Shown here: piece by piece, positions 6,783-15,490 of the stretch | Numbering within the stretch: position 1 is the stretch's first letter | Layout of the letters: every line of letters starts with the position of its first letter | Source: UKL13-2 sp044346745 | GTDB taxonomy: Bacteria; Pseudomonadota; Gammaproteobacteria; Burkholderiales; Usitatibacteraceae | Reading direction: 5' to 3' | Assembly (NCBI GenBank): GCA_044346745.1 | Contig: JBIIYQ010000043.1 | Coordinates: 1 to 22,477, forward strand | Length of the DNA: 22,477 nucleotides | Program-made: the position numbers and the translations under genes | The notes under the pieces: model-generated | What the model was told of the DNA's origin: nothing | Databases searched by the model: none | What the model saw: the letters and a program-made list of their open reading frames with translations, nothing else

Positions 6783-8867
6783 ATGCAGCGAATGACAACT
6801 CGATGCGATACGGGCCTTCTACGCCAACGACTACTGCCGACACTGGTCGTAGTCAGCGCGACAATAGGCTGGAATTACCTAGCCGTTGGTCGGTTCTCCA
6901 TCGTCGCGTCGTTGTTTTTCTTTGCCTTCGTCGCGGTTAGCATCTTGGTTGGTGGCGTGTTTGTCGGTCGCGTGCTCGGGTGCTCGCCACGGTTCGCGAG
7001 TTATTCGATACGACTTGTAATCGGCTTCTTGGCACTAAACATAGCGCTCTACGCAGCGGCGTTGATCCTGCCGCTGCCGATCTCGGCATCTGTACTAATC
7101 ATAATGGCTGGTGGCCTCCTGCTTTGGTGGTCGCTCCGAGGCGATCTAGCGCTGGCAGACCAATTCAAGGCACCGCGAAGTGAATTGTGGTTTTTGCTGT
7201 TCTGTGTAGTCGCCGCGACGTTCTGGTCCCAAGACAGCTTCAGATTGCTGCTTGATGGCCCCAGTGAATCAATCCTCCGTGGATGGCAAGATACTTTTTT
7301 CCATCTCCGCCAGATCAGCGCGTTTGCAGCGGCGCAGGGCTCGCAGTCGATGTCCGATATTCAAATGGCCGGCGCGCCAACGCACCCTTACCATTTTGCG
7401 AGCTATATGCTGCCGGCGACGTTGTTATCGATCACCTCACAGACTTCGGTCCAAGTCTACGGTGGCACCTACCTCCCCTTCGGCCTGCTGCTGTTAGCGC
7501 TGGCGGCGTTCTCGCTGCTTGCCAGCGTGTTTGGCAAGCGGGCGGCAATGGCTGGCACTGCCGCATTGCTGTGTGCGCCAGATGCTTCGCAACAAGGCTT
7601 TGGCAATAGCTTTCTCAGCTACCATTGGCTCCAAAACATCGCCCCAGCGGGCTTGTACTGCATTTCTATCTTGGCCGTAGCATGGCTAATCATGTTCGAA
7701 GCATGCCGTGGACGGCGTCTGCTATTGGTCGGTGTTGCCTACGTCATCGGCGCCTGCGCGCTCGTTTTTAAAGCGCAGTTTTTTGTTGCTACAGCGTATC
7801 TGCTACTGGTATTCCCAGCATTCTTCATGGTCGGAATTTCAACCAGTGTGCGGCGGCTTCACTTCTACGGTATGACGGCTATTTTTGTGCTTACCGTTTA
7901 CGCCAGCCAGTTCGCGTCAAGCATTCCCATTTTACGCCTCGATGGCAGCGGAATCTCAGGCTATGGTTTCTCCCTACTGTCAGCCCAACGCGAGGGCATC
8001 TTCACCGGCGCAGTCACCTATGTGTTCGAAGTCGCAACCGGCGGCACTTTTGTCCTCGCTACCGCAGCAGTTCTGCTTTTCGGCACCTTCGGCGGATGGG
8101 TCATCGTCTATCCGCTGCTTTTCAATCGCGTACGAACACGTTTTTCGCTCATGGCTGCGCTGTTGCCGGTTCTCATTACGCTCAATTATTTGGTGATGTC
8201 GCAGGGATTGGCGCTAGATTCACGTGCGATAGGCCGTCCGGAGGAGCTCCTGCACCGACCGTTTGTTTGGGCGTACTTTATTGTAGTCACTTGGTCGGCC
8301 GCCGCAGTCTATGGGATGTTCTGGTCCGAGGAATTGTTGCCCAATGCGAGCTCGACTTCCTGGCCAGTGCGCAATACGCAGCAAGACCGCTTGGCTCCAG
8401 CCTTGGTAGCTTTGGTTGCAACGCTTGCCTTAGCAATCCCAGCGTTACTTGGGCGAGGTATCCATTCGTTAGCCCTGTGGCATCCGGATGTTCGCGGCGT
8501 CGCTATTCCCTCATGCGTGGTTAAGGCGGCAAATTACATCCGCTCTAACAGTGAGGTGTCAGATGTGGTGCTGGCCTCGGACAACGACCCTCATTTCGTT
8601 GTGACCGCGTTGGCAGAGCGGCAGGTTTTCGTCGCAGACGCTGGCGGCGTTCGTGCGCCCGAAGGCATCTATCGACGGCTGGGTCAAGTTAACAATCGAC
8701 TCAACCGCATGACAGAACCCGACGAAGTAGCTGCGTTCTTTAACCGGAACGCGATAGCCTGGTATTTACGAGGCGCTGACGCCACGCTCGCATGGTCAGA
8801 AGCTACTGAGCGATTCGTGGTGTACCGCTGCGGGTCGGTTCGCGTCTATCATTTTCCGTCAGGCTGA
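6783..8867 (+). CDS. Large multi-spanning membrane protein, GT-C glycosyltransferase-like
   Basis: This 694-residue protein has around a dozen hydrophobic helices between residues 20 and 580 and a soluble C-terminal domain from about 585. Candidate active-site features are an acidic residue in the loop WQDTFFH (168-174) and HPYHF (201-205), arranged much like GT-C transferases that use lipid-linked donors on the outer side of the membrane. The C-terminal part (NYIRSN, then VVLASDNDP) resembles the periplasmic domains of such proteins. I cannot assign a named family. As last gene of the plus-strand run, it is the best candidate for the step that moves the flipped sugar to its acceptor. Confidence 0.7.
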   Translation: MQRMTTRCDTGLLRQRLLPTLVVVSATIGWNYLAVGRFSIVASLFFFAFVAVSILVGGVFVGRVLGCSPRFASYSIRLVIGFLALNIALYAAALILPLPISASVLIIMAGGLLLWWSLRGDLALADQFKAPRSELWFLLFCVVAATFWSQDSFRLLLDGPSESILRGWQDTFFHLRQISAFAAAQGSQSMSDIQMAGAPTHPYHFASYMLPATLLSITSQTSVQVYGGTYLPFGLLLLALAAFSLLASVFGKRAAMAGTAALLCAPDASQQGFGNSFLSYHWLQNIAPAGLYCISILAVAWLIMFEACRGRRLLLVGVAYVIGACALVFKAQFFVATAYLLLVFPAFFMVGISTSVRRLHFYGMTAIFVLTVYASQFASSIPILRLDGSGISGYGFSLLSAQREGIFTGAVTYVFEVATGGTFVLATAAVLLFGTFGGWVIVYPLLFNRVRTRFSLMAALLPVLITLNYLVMSQGLALDSRAIGRPEELLHRPFVWAYFIVVTWSAAAVYGMFWSEELLPNASSTSWPVRNTQQDRLAPALVALVATLALAIPALLGRGIHSLALWHPDVRGVAIPSCVVKAANYIRSNSEVSDVVLASDNDPHFVVTALAERQVFVADAGGVRAPEGIYRRLGQVNNRLNRMTEPDEVAAFFNRNAIAWYLRGADATLAWSEATERFVVYRCGSVRVYHFPSG

Positions 8868-9028
8868 TGGCCGTCTTTGGGGCATAGGCCGCCCTAGCCC
8901 AACCGCCACTGGTATGGCGGGCAATCGCCGCCTTGGCATGCTATGAGTTTGCCGCTGTGAAGGTGGGTCGTTGCCAACAGCGCGGCCAACCAACGTAGAA
9001 CACACAGGTTTGAGCACCCGCCAATCGC
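8868..9028. other. Convergent intergenic region with weak hairpins
   Basis: The two large membrane-protein genes end facing each other across 161 bases. CCGCCA (8903-8908) and TGGCGG (8915-8920) can form a 6-bp stem, and an alternative stem GGCGG/CCGCC (8916-8932) competes with it. Neither is followed by a T-run, so a shared terminator is possible but weakly supported. Confidence 0.3.
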
Positions 9029-11062
9029 CTATTGCCTAGGCGCGTAGCGAATGGCGTGAAAGGTGCCAAAGGCGCGCTCGTCGGTCCGCCGGTAGACGCT
9101 ATCAAAGTCGGCGATGAGCGGCGCGTGGAGCGATGACCGCGCGACGATAAGCCAGCCGCTTCTCTTAAGCGTGTTGGCGGTACGGGCAAGAAACGTTCGC
9201 CTAGTTTGCGAACTAAACAAGACGATATTGGCCGGCCCATGAAATGCGGACCACACTGCGTCTGGGTTGGTTGCTGCCAAACCGTTCCAAGAACTAATCA
9301 CGGTCACGGGCTCGCGACTATCGCGCTGTATCTCAGCCAGTGCGCGGGCCGCGTCCGCCGGGAATGCGCTGACGTTCACGGCGACGGCGTCGGACGCGGA
9401 TTTGTTTACATTTGGCAAGACGGTCTCCACCCACGTTGCATTGAACTCGATGCGCCTCATTCCACCTGCGGGATCCTGCCATCCTGACCAGCCGAAGGTG
9501 CAAGTCCAACCGAGTAGTGCGCCTAGTAATGCCCGCGCCGTTGACGTTAAAGAATGCAGAGTTGAAGTCGCATAAACTTGCAGAAGCACGAGCAGAATGA
9601 ATGGCGCAAGGTTCAATACATTGTTGTCATGACTCCGGCCGAGAAAATAAGAGAACGTGGAGTAAAGCAGCAGCAGCAACAACAAGCCGCAGCGGAATCG
9701 CGCTGTATTTCCAAATTCTCGATATGTTTGCCAATTGTTAATCGATGCTAGGACAACAACACTTACGAAAACCCAGACCGCACCGTTCACGTCAATTGGA
9801 TGTCGTCCGGGTGGATTCAACGCATAGGCGAAGTACGCGGACGCTTCCGGCACTGCACGGTATATCAACCAGTAAGCCGAGGTAGACAGTGTGACTAACG
9901 CGAGTGCGACAACTACTAGGGTCGCGAGCGCTTTGATCAGTTGCACAACCATTTCGCCGCGACCGCTGCATCGCGAGGCGCGTAAAAGCAAATAGTATGG
10001 CCACCAGATACAGCTTGCGTAAAAGCCAGACTCAGGAGACCAAAGCGCCGCAATGCACCAGCCGAAATGTCCCCAATAGGCGGCCCTCGCATGATGCTGG
10101 AGGCGAGAATCTGCACTGATCAAGAACAGCACAAGTGCCACCGCAGGGAAGAAACGAATCCCGCCTGCAGATGGCATTGCAAGCGGTAAGCTGACTCTGG
10201 CTGGATAGCCGGCCCAAACAAAACAACAGACGAGGCATAACACGAGAACCAGCCACCGCGGCACTTTCCCGGCGCGATCATTGGCTTGTGTGATGTGGAG
10301 CGCCAAGTAGCCCACGGCCAAACAGAACAAAAACGTTGCGCTGCCGACCAGATAGTAGGTCCCCACCCAGCAGTCGCTGCCGCAGGCAGCGGCAATTGTC
10401 AGCGTTGGGCCCAAACCATACTGCGCCGGAAAATCGAGGAACGGTCGCGCACCAGCAAGTAACAATTCGCTCGAACCAATATATGCACCCCAGTGGTGCC
10501 AGGCAACCAATGCCGTTTCGTCGTGGAGCAGCGTGGTGATAAAGCTCAACACGCTTACGACTAGGACAAAGGTGAGGATTTGGATTTGAATCCCCCTGAA
10601 GCCATCCTTGGATAAGGATGCCGACCTATTTCGCATAACGCTAACGACCGCAATGACGATTGTCGTGAATGCAAAAAGCTCAGCCCATGTTAGCGAACCA
10701 CGTTTCCACCACGCCAATGCGCTGGTCAGCGATAGAGCGGCAAAGACACAAACCGCCGTCTTAAGGATAAATTTGCCCTGCTGATGGCCGAGGAACGCCG
10801 CAATGAGTGCACAAACGCAGACATATCCCGTTAGGGTTGAGGACGTGGCGTTTGCAAACACCCGCAACACGGAGACCGCGATAAGCGCAAGGCCAGCAAT
10901 CAACCCTAGGCCTGGTGCGATCCGTGCAAGGCGCGCGTTGCCATGTACTGTGTTGCTGTTTACGGGCGTGTTTACGGCTAATAGCCGCACAACGATTGGC
11001 CATAGCGCTAGTGTTAGCCCTATCACCGCGTAAACAATCAGGATCGTTAGATTTTCAAGCAA
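9029..11062 (-). CDS. Large multi-spanning membrane protein, second GT-C-like candidate
   Basis: This 677-residue protein has many hydrophobic helices (about 5-30, 50-70, 78-92, 100-116, 127-143, 160-178 and on to about 525) and a soluble C-terminal domain from about 535. The loop AWHHWGAYIGSSELLLAG followed by FLDFPAQYGLG (208-218) has the acidic and aromatic residues common in the first external loop of GT-C-like proteins. The layout matches the facing 694-residue protein, but I see no clear sequence similarity. The start is a TTG at 11062; an in-frame stop 30 bases upstream leaves little alternative. It is transcribed against the island, so it may have its own promoter. Exact family not recognised. 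Confidence 0.65.
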   Translation of the reverse strand: MLENLTILIVYAVIGLTLALWPIVVRLLAVNTPVNSNTVHGNARLARIAPGLGLIAGLALIAVSVLRVFANATSSTLTGYVCVCALIAAFLGHQQGKFILKTAVCVFAALSLTSALAWWKRGSLTWAELFAFTTIVIAVVSVMRNRSASLSKDGFRGIQIQILTFVLVVSVLSFITTLLHDETALVAWHHWGAYIGSSELLLAGARPFLDFPAQYGLGPTLTIAAACGSDCWVGTYYLVGSATFLFCLAVGYLALHITQANDRAGKVPRWLVLVLCLVCCFVWAGYPARVSLPLAMPSAGGIRFFPAVALVLFLISADSRLQHHARAAYWGHFGWCIAALWSPESGFYASCIWWPYYLLLRASRCSGRGEMVVQLIKALATLVVVALALVTLSTSAYWLIYRAVPEASAYFAYALNPPGRHPIDVNGAVWVFVSVVVLASINNWQTYREFGNTARFRCGLLLLLLLYSTFSYFLGRSHDNNVLNLAPFILLVLLQVYATSTLHSLTSTARALLGALLGWTCTFGWSGWQDPAGGMRRIEFNATWVETVLPNVNKSASDAVAVNVSAFPADAARALAEIQRDSREPVTVISSWNGLAATNPDAVWSAFHGPANIVLFSSQTRRTFLARTANTLKRSGWLIVARSSLHAPLIADFDSVYRRTDERAFGTFHAIRYAPRQ

Positions 11063-11223
11063 TGTTCGTTTTGCTGGATTCTGGAGGCTTCAAGCCCGTG
11101 ACTATCGCCGTCGCCTACCGTTGGGCGCTTGTCAATGTGGCCGTTAATTAGCAGGTTTAGCGTCGCACTCCAAAATTCTACTTTCAACGCGTGTCATCAG
11201 ATTCTTTTTGCATAGAAAACGCG

Positions 11224-11236
11224 CCCCTATTAGGGG
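11224..11236 (-). terminator. Possible intrinsic terminator after the KTSC gene
   Basis: On the minus strand CCCCT-AAT-AGGGG forms a 5-bp stem four bases after the KTSC stop codon, followed by CGCG and then TTTTC. The stem is short and the T-run offset, so the call is tentative, but the position at the end of a four-gene run is right. Confidence 0.4.
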
Positions 11237-11240
11237 TTTG

Positions 11241-11450
11241 CTATTTCACACGGCGCTTGCTGTAGTCCTCTTCGATGGTGTCCCTCCAGAAACTGAGGAT
11301 CGAGGAGGCTGTCGAAAATCGTCGCCAGACTTCCGGTGACACATTTGCATATTCGAACGTACCGCTCGACTGTTCGACGAGCAAAATCCGCTTAGCGCTG
11401 TCATAGCTAATACTGCGCAAACTGCCAACCGACAATTTTTTTGTCTCCAT
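11241..11450 (-). CDS. KTSC-domain protein
   Basis: This 69-residue protein matches the short KTSC domain: SIGYD-like SISYDSAKRILLVEQSSG (residues 14-31), then the Tyr/Val-Pro-like segment EYANVSPEVWRRF, then SFWRDTIEEDYSKRR. KTSC domains also occur at the C-terminus of some lysyl-tRNA synthetases; the stand-alone form has no well-defined role, and nucleic-acid or protein binding is only a guess. It starts three bases after the aldo/keto reductase stop, so it is the last gene of the minus-strand operon. A damaged copy lies at 130-290, on the far side of the glycan island. Confidence 0.75.
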   Translation of the reverse strand: METKKLSVGSLRSISYDSAKRILLVEQSSGTFEYANVSPEVWRRFSTASSILSFWRDTIEEDYSKRRVK

Positions 11451-11453
11451 ACC

Positions 11454-12437
11454 CTAATCTGCCAGCCCGGCCATCAGGCCGTCGATGGTCACCAATACGT
11501 CGCCGGTTAACTTCGGCAGCAGATCCAGTGCTTTCATGTTTTCTTGTAACTGCCCAATACGCGACGCGCCGGTGATGACAGTGGATACATGCGGGTTCTT
11601 CGCACACCATGCGATGGCAAGTTGCGCGGTGGTACCACCAAGCCCCTGAGCGATCTTGGCAAGTTTTACCACGGCGGCATTTCGAGTTGTATCGGTCAGC
11701 GTATCGCGCATCCATGCAAAACGCTCGAGCCCGCCACGCGCATCGGCGGGAATACCCTTTGCATATTTTCCGGTTAACAACCCTGAGGCAAGCGGGCTCC
11801 AAGTGGTGAGACCGGTACCAATTTCGCTGTACAGACGCGCAAACTCTGTTTCGACTTTGTGGCGATGAAACAGGTTGTATTCCGGTTGTTCTACGATCGG
11901 CTTGTGGAGATGATGTTTGTCGGCAATCTGCCAAGCACCCAGAATATCGGCAGCGCTCCATTCAGAAGTCCCCCAATACACTGCTTTGCCGCTGGAAACA
12001 ATATCGTGCATCGCAAACACCGTTTCTTCCAGCGGCGTATTTGCGTCTGGCCGATGGCAGTAGACCAGATCCACATAGTCGAGCTGCAGTCGCTTCAGCG
12101 ACTGATCAATCGCGTTTAGCAAATACTTGCGATTTAACGTGTTGCGTTCATTGATGCCTTCACCAAACTTGGTCGGTAGGCCCCAGAAAAACTTGGTGGA
12201 GACCATATAGGTCAGTCGATCCCAACCGAGTCTCTTCAACGATGAACCCATCAGCTCCTCAGACTTGCCCGAGGCATACACCTCGGCGTTATCAAAGAAG
12301 TTAACACCGTGATCACGGGCAGCCGCCATCAGTTCGATAGAAGCGTTCTCGTCGACTTGATTGCCGTAGGTGATCCACGACCCCAACGACAACAACGACA
12401 CCTTTACACCAGCGCGACCAACTCTTCTGTACTCCAC
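11454..12437 (-). CDS. Aldo/keto reductase, voltage-gated K+ channel beta-subunit type
   Basis: This 327-residue NADPH-dependent oxidoreductase has the complete catalytic set Asp49, Tyr54, Lys82 and His128 in FFDNAEVYASG, STKFFWG and YCHRPD. Phrases such as RRVGRAGVKVSLLSLGSW, SPLASGLLTGKY and VITGASRIGQLQENMKAL are typical of the KvBeta/YghZ branch, which reduces aldehydes and ketones such as methylglyoxal. Start is GTG at 12437, two bases after the upstream gene's stop, so translation is coupled. The substrate here is unknown. Downstream the KTSC gene follows after three bases. Confidence 0.9.
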   Translation of the reverse strand: MEYRRVGRAGVKVSLLSLGSWITYGNQVDENASIELMAAARDHGVNFFDNAEVYASGKSEELMGSSLKRLGWDRLTYMVSTKFFWGLPTKFGEGINERNTLNRKYLLNAIDQSLKRLQLDYVDLVYCHRPDANTPLEETVFAMHDIVSSGKAVYWGTSEWSAADILGAWQIADKHHLHKPIVEQPEYNLFHRHKVETEFARLYSEIGTGLTTWSPLASGLLTGKYAKGIPADARGGLERFAWMRDTLTDTTRNAAVVKLAKIAQGLGGTTAQLAIAWCAKNPHVSTVITGASRIGQLQENMKALDLLPKLTGDVLVTIDGLMAGLAD

Positions 12438-12439
12438 AG

Positions 12440-12676
12440 TTACTGTTCCTTCTCATCATCAATGTCTGCATACGGATTCATGACGACCACACGTGTACGT
12501 TTGCGGTCTGCATGAAATTGTTCCAGTTTGACTAAAACGGGGAAAAGGAGGGCGAGTCTTTCGCGCGCCTCGGATTCCTTGGTAAAGATATACAGTGCGC
12601 CGTCATCAGACTTCACGTCGCGCCATACCTCAGGATGGGCGTCATCGTCCTGCACTTGAAGCTTGTAGGTAGCCAT
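12440..12676 (-). CDS. Hypothetical 78-residue protein
   Basis: I do not recognise this small protein. It is soluble, acidic at both ends, with a Trp in EVWRDV, a likely helix around ARERLALLFPVLVKLEQF, and a strand-like RTRVVVMNPY near the C-terminus. The ATG at 12676 is preceded by the purine-rich AAAGGGAAAG. It sits 12 bases after the GGDEF-EAL gene and two before the aldo/keto reductase, and that tight packing is the main support for a real gene. Confidence 0.65.
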   Translation of the reverse strand: MATYKLQVQDDDAHPEVWRDVKSDDGALYIFTKESEARERLALLFPVLVKLEQFHADRKRTRVVVMNPYADIDDEKEQ

Positions 12677-12688
12677 CTTTCCCTTTTT

Positions 12689-14809
12689 CTAGTAGCGCTC
12701 TTGAAATGCAGCGGCCGACATCGGTTTTGCCAGCAAAAATCCCTGCGCTTCGGTGCATCCGGCAGAGATAAGGAAATCGAGTTGCGCGGGATACTCCACA
12801 CCTTCCACCACCACGCGTAAACCCAGACTCTTAGCCAAGCTGATGACGCCCCGCACAATTGCAGCATCATCCATATCGGTTGCGCAGTCGCGGACAAAAG
12901 ACTGATCGATCTTGAGCTTGGTGATAAAGGAGCGCTTTAGGTACGCGAGATTGGAATATCCCGTGCCGAAATCGTCGATCACTAACCGAAACCCGGCTTC
13001 ACCCACGCCATCGAGTAGGTCTTGTTTACTCCCTCCTTCCCCTACCAAGGCCGTTTCCGTCAGCTCAAGCTCAATGTCGGCGGGAGTCAACCCATTGGCC
13101 AACAATTCCGCGCGCAAAGAATCAAGCAGCCGTGGCGTTTTCCACTGGACGCCGGAGACATTGACGGTTATCGGGAAGTTCGCAAGACCTTGCGACCGCC
13201 ACCGCGCAAGCTGCGCGCAGGCTTCCTTCACAACCCACTCCCCGATCGGCATGATGAGGCCGCTATCCTCTGCGATCGGAATGAAGCGTGCGGGCGACAT
13301 CTCCCCCAGGGCCTCGCTGCGCCAGCGTACCAGCGCCTCCGCGCCAATGACCTGCTTTTCAGGAATCGAGAATATCGGCTGATAGGCGAGCGAGAGTTCG
13401 TTCCGGTCAATTGCGCGTCGCAACGCCGTCTCAATGGTCAGGCGCTCATTGACCCTCTCGTTCATCTCCTGCCGGAAGAAGCTGTACTGATTGCGACCAA
13501 GTGACTTGGCGTGGAACATGGCAACGTCCGCATGTTTCACCAAGGTCTGCAGATCGCCGCCATCCGTCGGCCAGACGGCAATGCCAATCGACGGCGTAAT
13601 TGTCAGTTCACGACCGTCTATCTCGTGAGGCTGCGACAGCGCGTGCACCAGTGTGTCAGCCAGATTGGCAATATCATTTTCTTCGGTCGCACCAGGCAGC
13701 AATATGACGAATTCATCACCGCCCAGTCTGGCCACTGTATCGGTCGAACGTGTTGCCCCCAGCAGGCGCGTCGCAGACTCGACCAGGATGCGGTCGCCAA
13801 CTTGATGACCCAATGAATCATTGATCACCTTGAATCGATCAAGGTCGACAAACAACAATGCAATACCGTCTTTGTTTCGGCTCGCCTGCCGCGCCGCGAA
13901 CTCAAAGCGCGCACCAAGCAACATACGGTTGGGCAAACCGGTCAGAAAGTCGATCTCCGCCAACTCTCTGACCTGAGACTCGATGTGTTTTTTCTCGGTG
14001 ATGTTTGTGCCGACACCACGGTAACCGATGAACACGCCGCCGGCGTCAAAAATCGGTTCGCCCGACACCGACACCCAGGCAACGTCTCCACTCGGGAGAG
14101 CGTAGGCGTATTCAAAGTTGCGAAAAGGCTGGTGCGCTTCCACGCGCCGGCGATGGGCATCCATCTGCTCTGCGGGGATGCCGAGGTATGGTATTTCCCA
14201 CCGCGGTTTGCCATACCGTTGTTCGGGTGCGACACCTGTCGCACGCATCATTCCACTTGAGATGCGCGTGAAGTGGTAGTTGGCATCCTGCTCCCAATAC
14301 CAGTCCGCCGACATATTGAGCAGGCTTCGCAGCCGCTGTTCGCTCTCCGCAAGGGCGAACTCGGCTTCTTTGCGTGAGGTGATATCAAAGCGGAAACCAA
14401 TCGTGCCGCCGTCGGCAGTCTTGCGGTCAGAAACCAGGAACCATCGACCGGAACGCATCTGCACTTCATACTCGCCCGGCGCAGTGCTGCGGTGCCGTTG
14501 AATTCGTTCCGCCACCCATTCGTCTTCCGAGTATTCGCGTTCCAGATACAAATCGCGACGGTAGAACTCACGCAACAGCGTCTCGTATTCCATACCGGGC
14601 ACAAGCAAATCACTAATGCCCTGGTAGATTTCGCGCGCCCGTGCATTGCAGAACACCAGACGATCGTCGGCGTCGTACAAGAAAACGCCGCAATCGAGGT
14701 GATCAAACGCCTCAACGATGCGCTCAAGCTTGCCCTCAGCGGCCTCTAGTGCCTGCTGGATGTTGGTAAGCGGATCGTTCGAGTCTGTCATGGTCTTGTT
14801 ACTGTACAC
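12689..14809 (-). CDS. PAS-PAS-GGDEF-EAL cyclic-di-GMP signalling protein
   Basis: This 706-residue cytoplasmic protein has two PAS sensor domains (about 29-150 and 158-280), a GGDEF diguanylate cyclase domain (about 285-445) and an EAL phosphodiesterase domain (about 455-700). The GGDEF motif is intact (363-367), and the RxxD inhibitory site for product binding is present (Arg354 to Asp357). The EAL motif (491-493) and the DDFGTGYSNLAYLKR block are intact, so both activities are possible; which dominates cannot be told from sequence. No membrane segments are seen. Numbering is from GTG at 14809; an ATG six codons later (14791) is an equally good start. It heads the operon with the 78-residue gene, aldo/keto reductase and KTSC gene. 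Confidence 0.92.
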   Translation of the reverse strand: MYSNKTMTDSNDPLTNIQQALEAAEGKLERIVEAFDHLDCGVFLYDADDRLVFCNARAREIYQGISDLLVPGMEYETLLREFYRRDLYLEREYSEDEWVAERIQRHRSTAPGEYEVQMRSGRWFLVSDRKTADGGTIGFRFDITSRKEAEFALAESEQRLRSLLNMSADWYWEQDANYHFTRISSGMMRATGVAPEQRYGKPRWEIPYLGIPAEQMDAHRRRVEAHQPFRNFEYAYALPSGDVAWVSVSGEPIFDAGGVFIGYRGVGTNITEKKHIESQVRELAEIDFLTGLPNRMLLGARFEFAARQASRNKDGIALLFVDLDRFKVINDSLGHQVGDRILVESATRLLGATRSTDTVARLGGDEFVILLPGATEENDIANLADTLVHALSQPHEIDGRELTITPSIGIAVWPTDGGDLQTLVKHADVAMFHAKSLGRNQYSFFRQEMNERVNERLTIETALRRAIDRNELSLAYQPIFSIPEKQVIGAEALVRWRSEALGEMSPARFIPIAEDSGLIMPIGEWVVKEACAQLARWRSQGLANFPITVNVSGVQWKTPRLLDSLRAELLANGLTPADIELELTETALVGEGGSKQDLLDGVGEAGFRLVIDDFGTGYSNLAYLKRSFITKLKIDQSFVRDCATDMDDAAIVRGVISLAKSLGLRVVVEGVEYPAQLDFLISAGCTEAQGFLLAKPMSAAAFQERY

Positions 14810-14854
14810 CCGCCATATGCCAAATCAGGCCGAATCAAACAGCCCGTGGTGGCG

Positions 14855-15490
14855 TCAAGGACAGGCCTTTTTGTATTCGGCCACTTCTTCCTTCAGCGCA
14901 ATCCACCAGACCTTGCCCTTTTCTGAGTGTTTCCCGCAAGGGGTGAAGGTGGCAAAGCCGGGATAATCCCGCCCGAGATTGTTCGGGTCGTCCTTGAGCG
15001 TACGGGGCGGCGAGACCAAGCCTTTCTCGTCGCTCTCCAAGGGGAACAGCCAGCAACCCATCGGCTTGTACTTCCACTTGTGCACGCCCTGTTTGATGGC
15101 CAGGGTCTGGAGGGAGCACTTGCCGTCACTCTCAGCAAACACGCATTTTGTGTGCTTAAAGTGCTCCGGCTTGTTTCGGTAGCGAAACTTCCTGACGTTG
15201 GTCTTTTTGCCCACGCCGTGTGCCCACTCTTCGTCAACAATGTAGTCAACCGGAAGGTGCGCAAAGTGTTCGGGATACTTCTCCACAAGCTTGTGTATCT
15301 TACGAACCTCTTCAGGTCGCAAAAAAGCACCGTCACTACAGCAGATTCCCTGACAATCGCTGAGATCGCAGTAGTGGAGTTTGGTGTGTTTGGGCGGGGC
15401 TTTCGCCACCTTCGCGACAGACGCTTTGTTTTTTGCAGTGGCTTTTGTTACTGGCGCCTTGGCGCTACTGGCGGATTTAGTTTTGGGCAT
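14855..15490 (-). CDS. YkgJ/DUF3109-like cysteine-cluster protein
   Basis: This 211-residue protein has a Lys/Ala/Thr-rich N-terminal tail (1-38) and then a metal-binding cysteine pattern: Cys41, Cys46, Cys50 and Cys51, then Cys116, Cys125 and Cys146 in the context MGCWLFPL, plus Cys185 and Cys210. The CxxxxCxxxCC start and the CxLFP block are typical of the YkgJ-like group, thought to bind zinc or an iron-sulphur cluster; function is undefined. I chose the ATG at 15490, which overlaps the SDR gene's end by 14 bases. A longer frame from 15583 would overlap it by 107 bases and add a non-conserved extension. Confidence 0.75.
   Translation of the reverse strand: MPKTKSASSAKAPVTKATAKNKASVAKVAKAPPKHTKLHYCDLSDCQGICCSDGAFLRPEEVRKIHKLVEKYPEHFAHLPVDYIVDEEWAHGVGKKTNVRKFRYRNKPEHFKHTKCVFAESDGKCSLQTLAIKQGVHKWKYKPMGCWLFPLESDEKGLVSPPRTLKDDPNNLGRDYPGFATFTPCGKHSEKGKVWWIALKEEVAEYKKACP

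Noticed and set aside
11407..11961. 184-codon frame within the aldo/keto reductase gene
   Set aside because: Same strand, other frame, Cys/Arg-rich without domain; the reductase frame has the full catalytic set.
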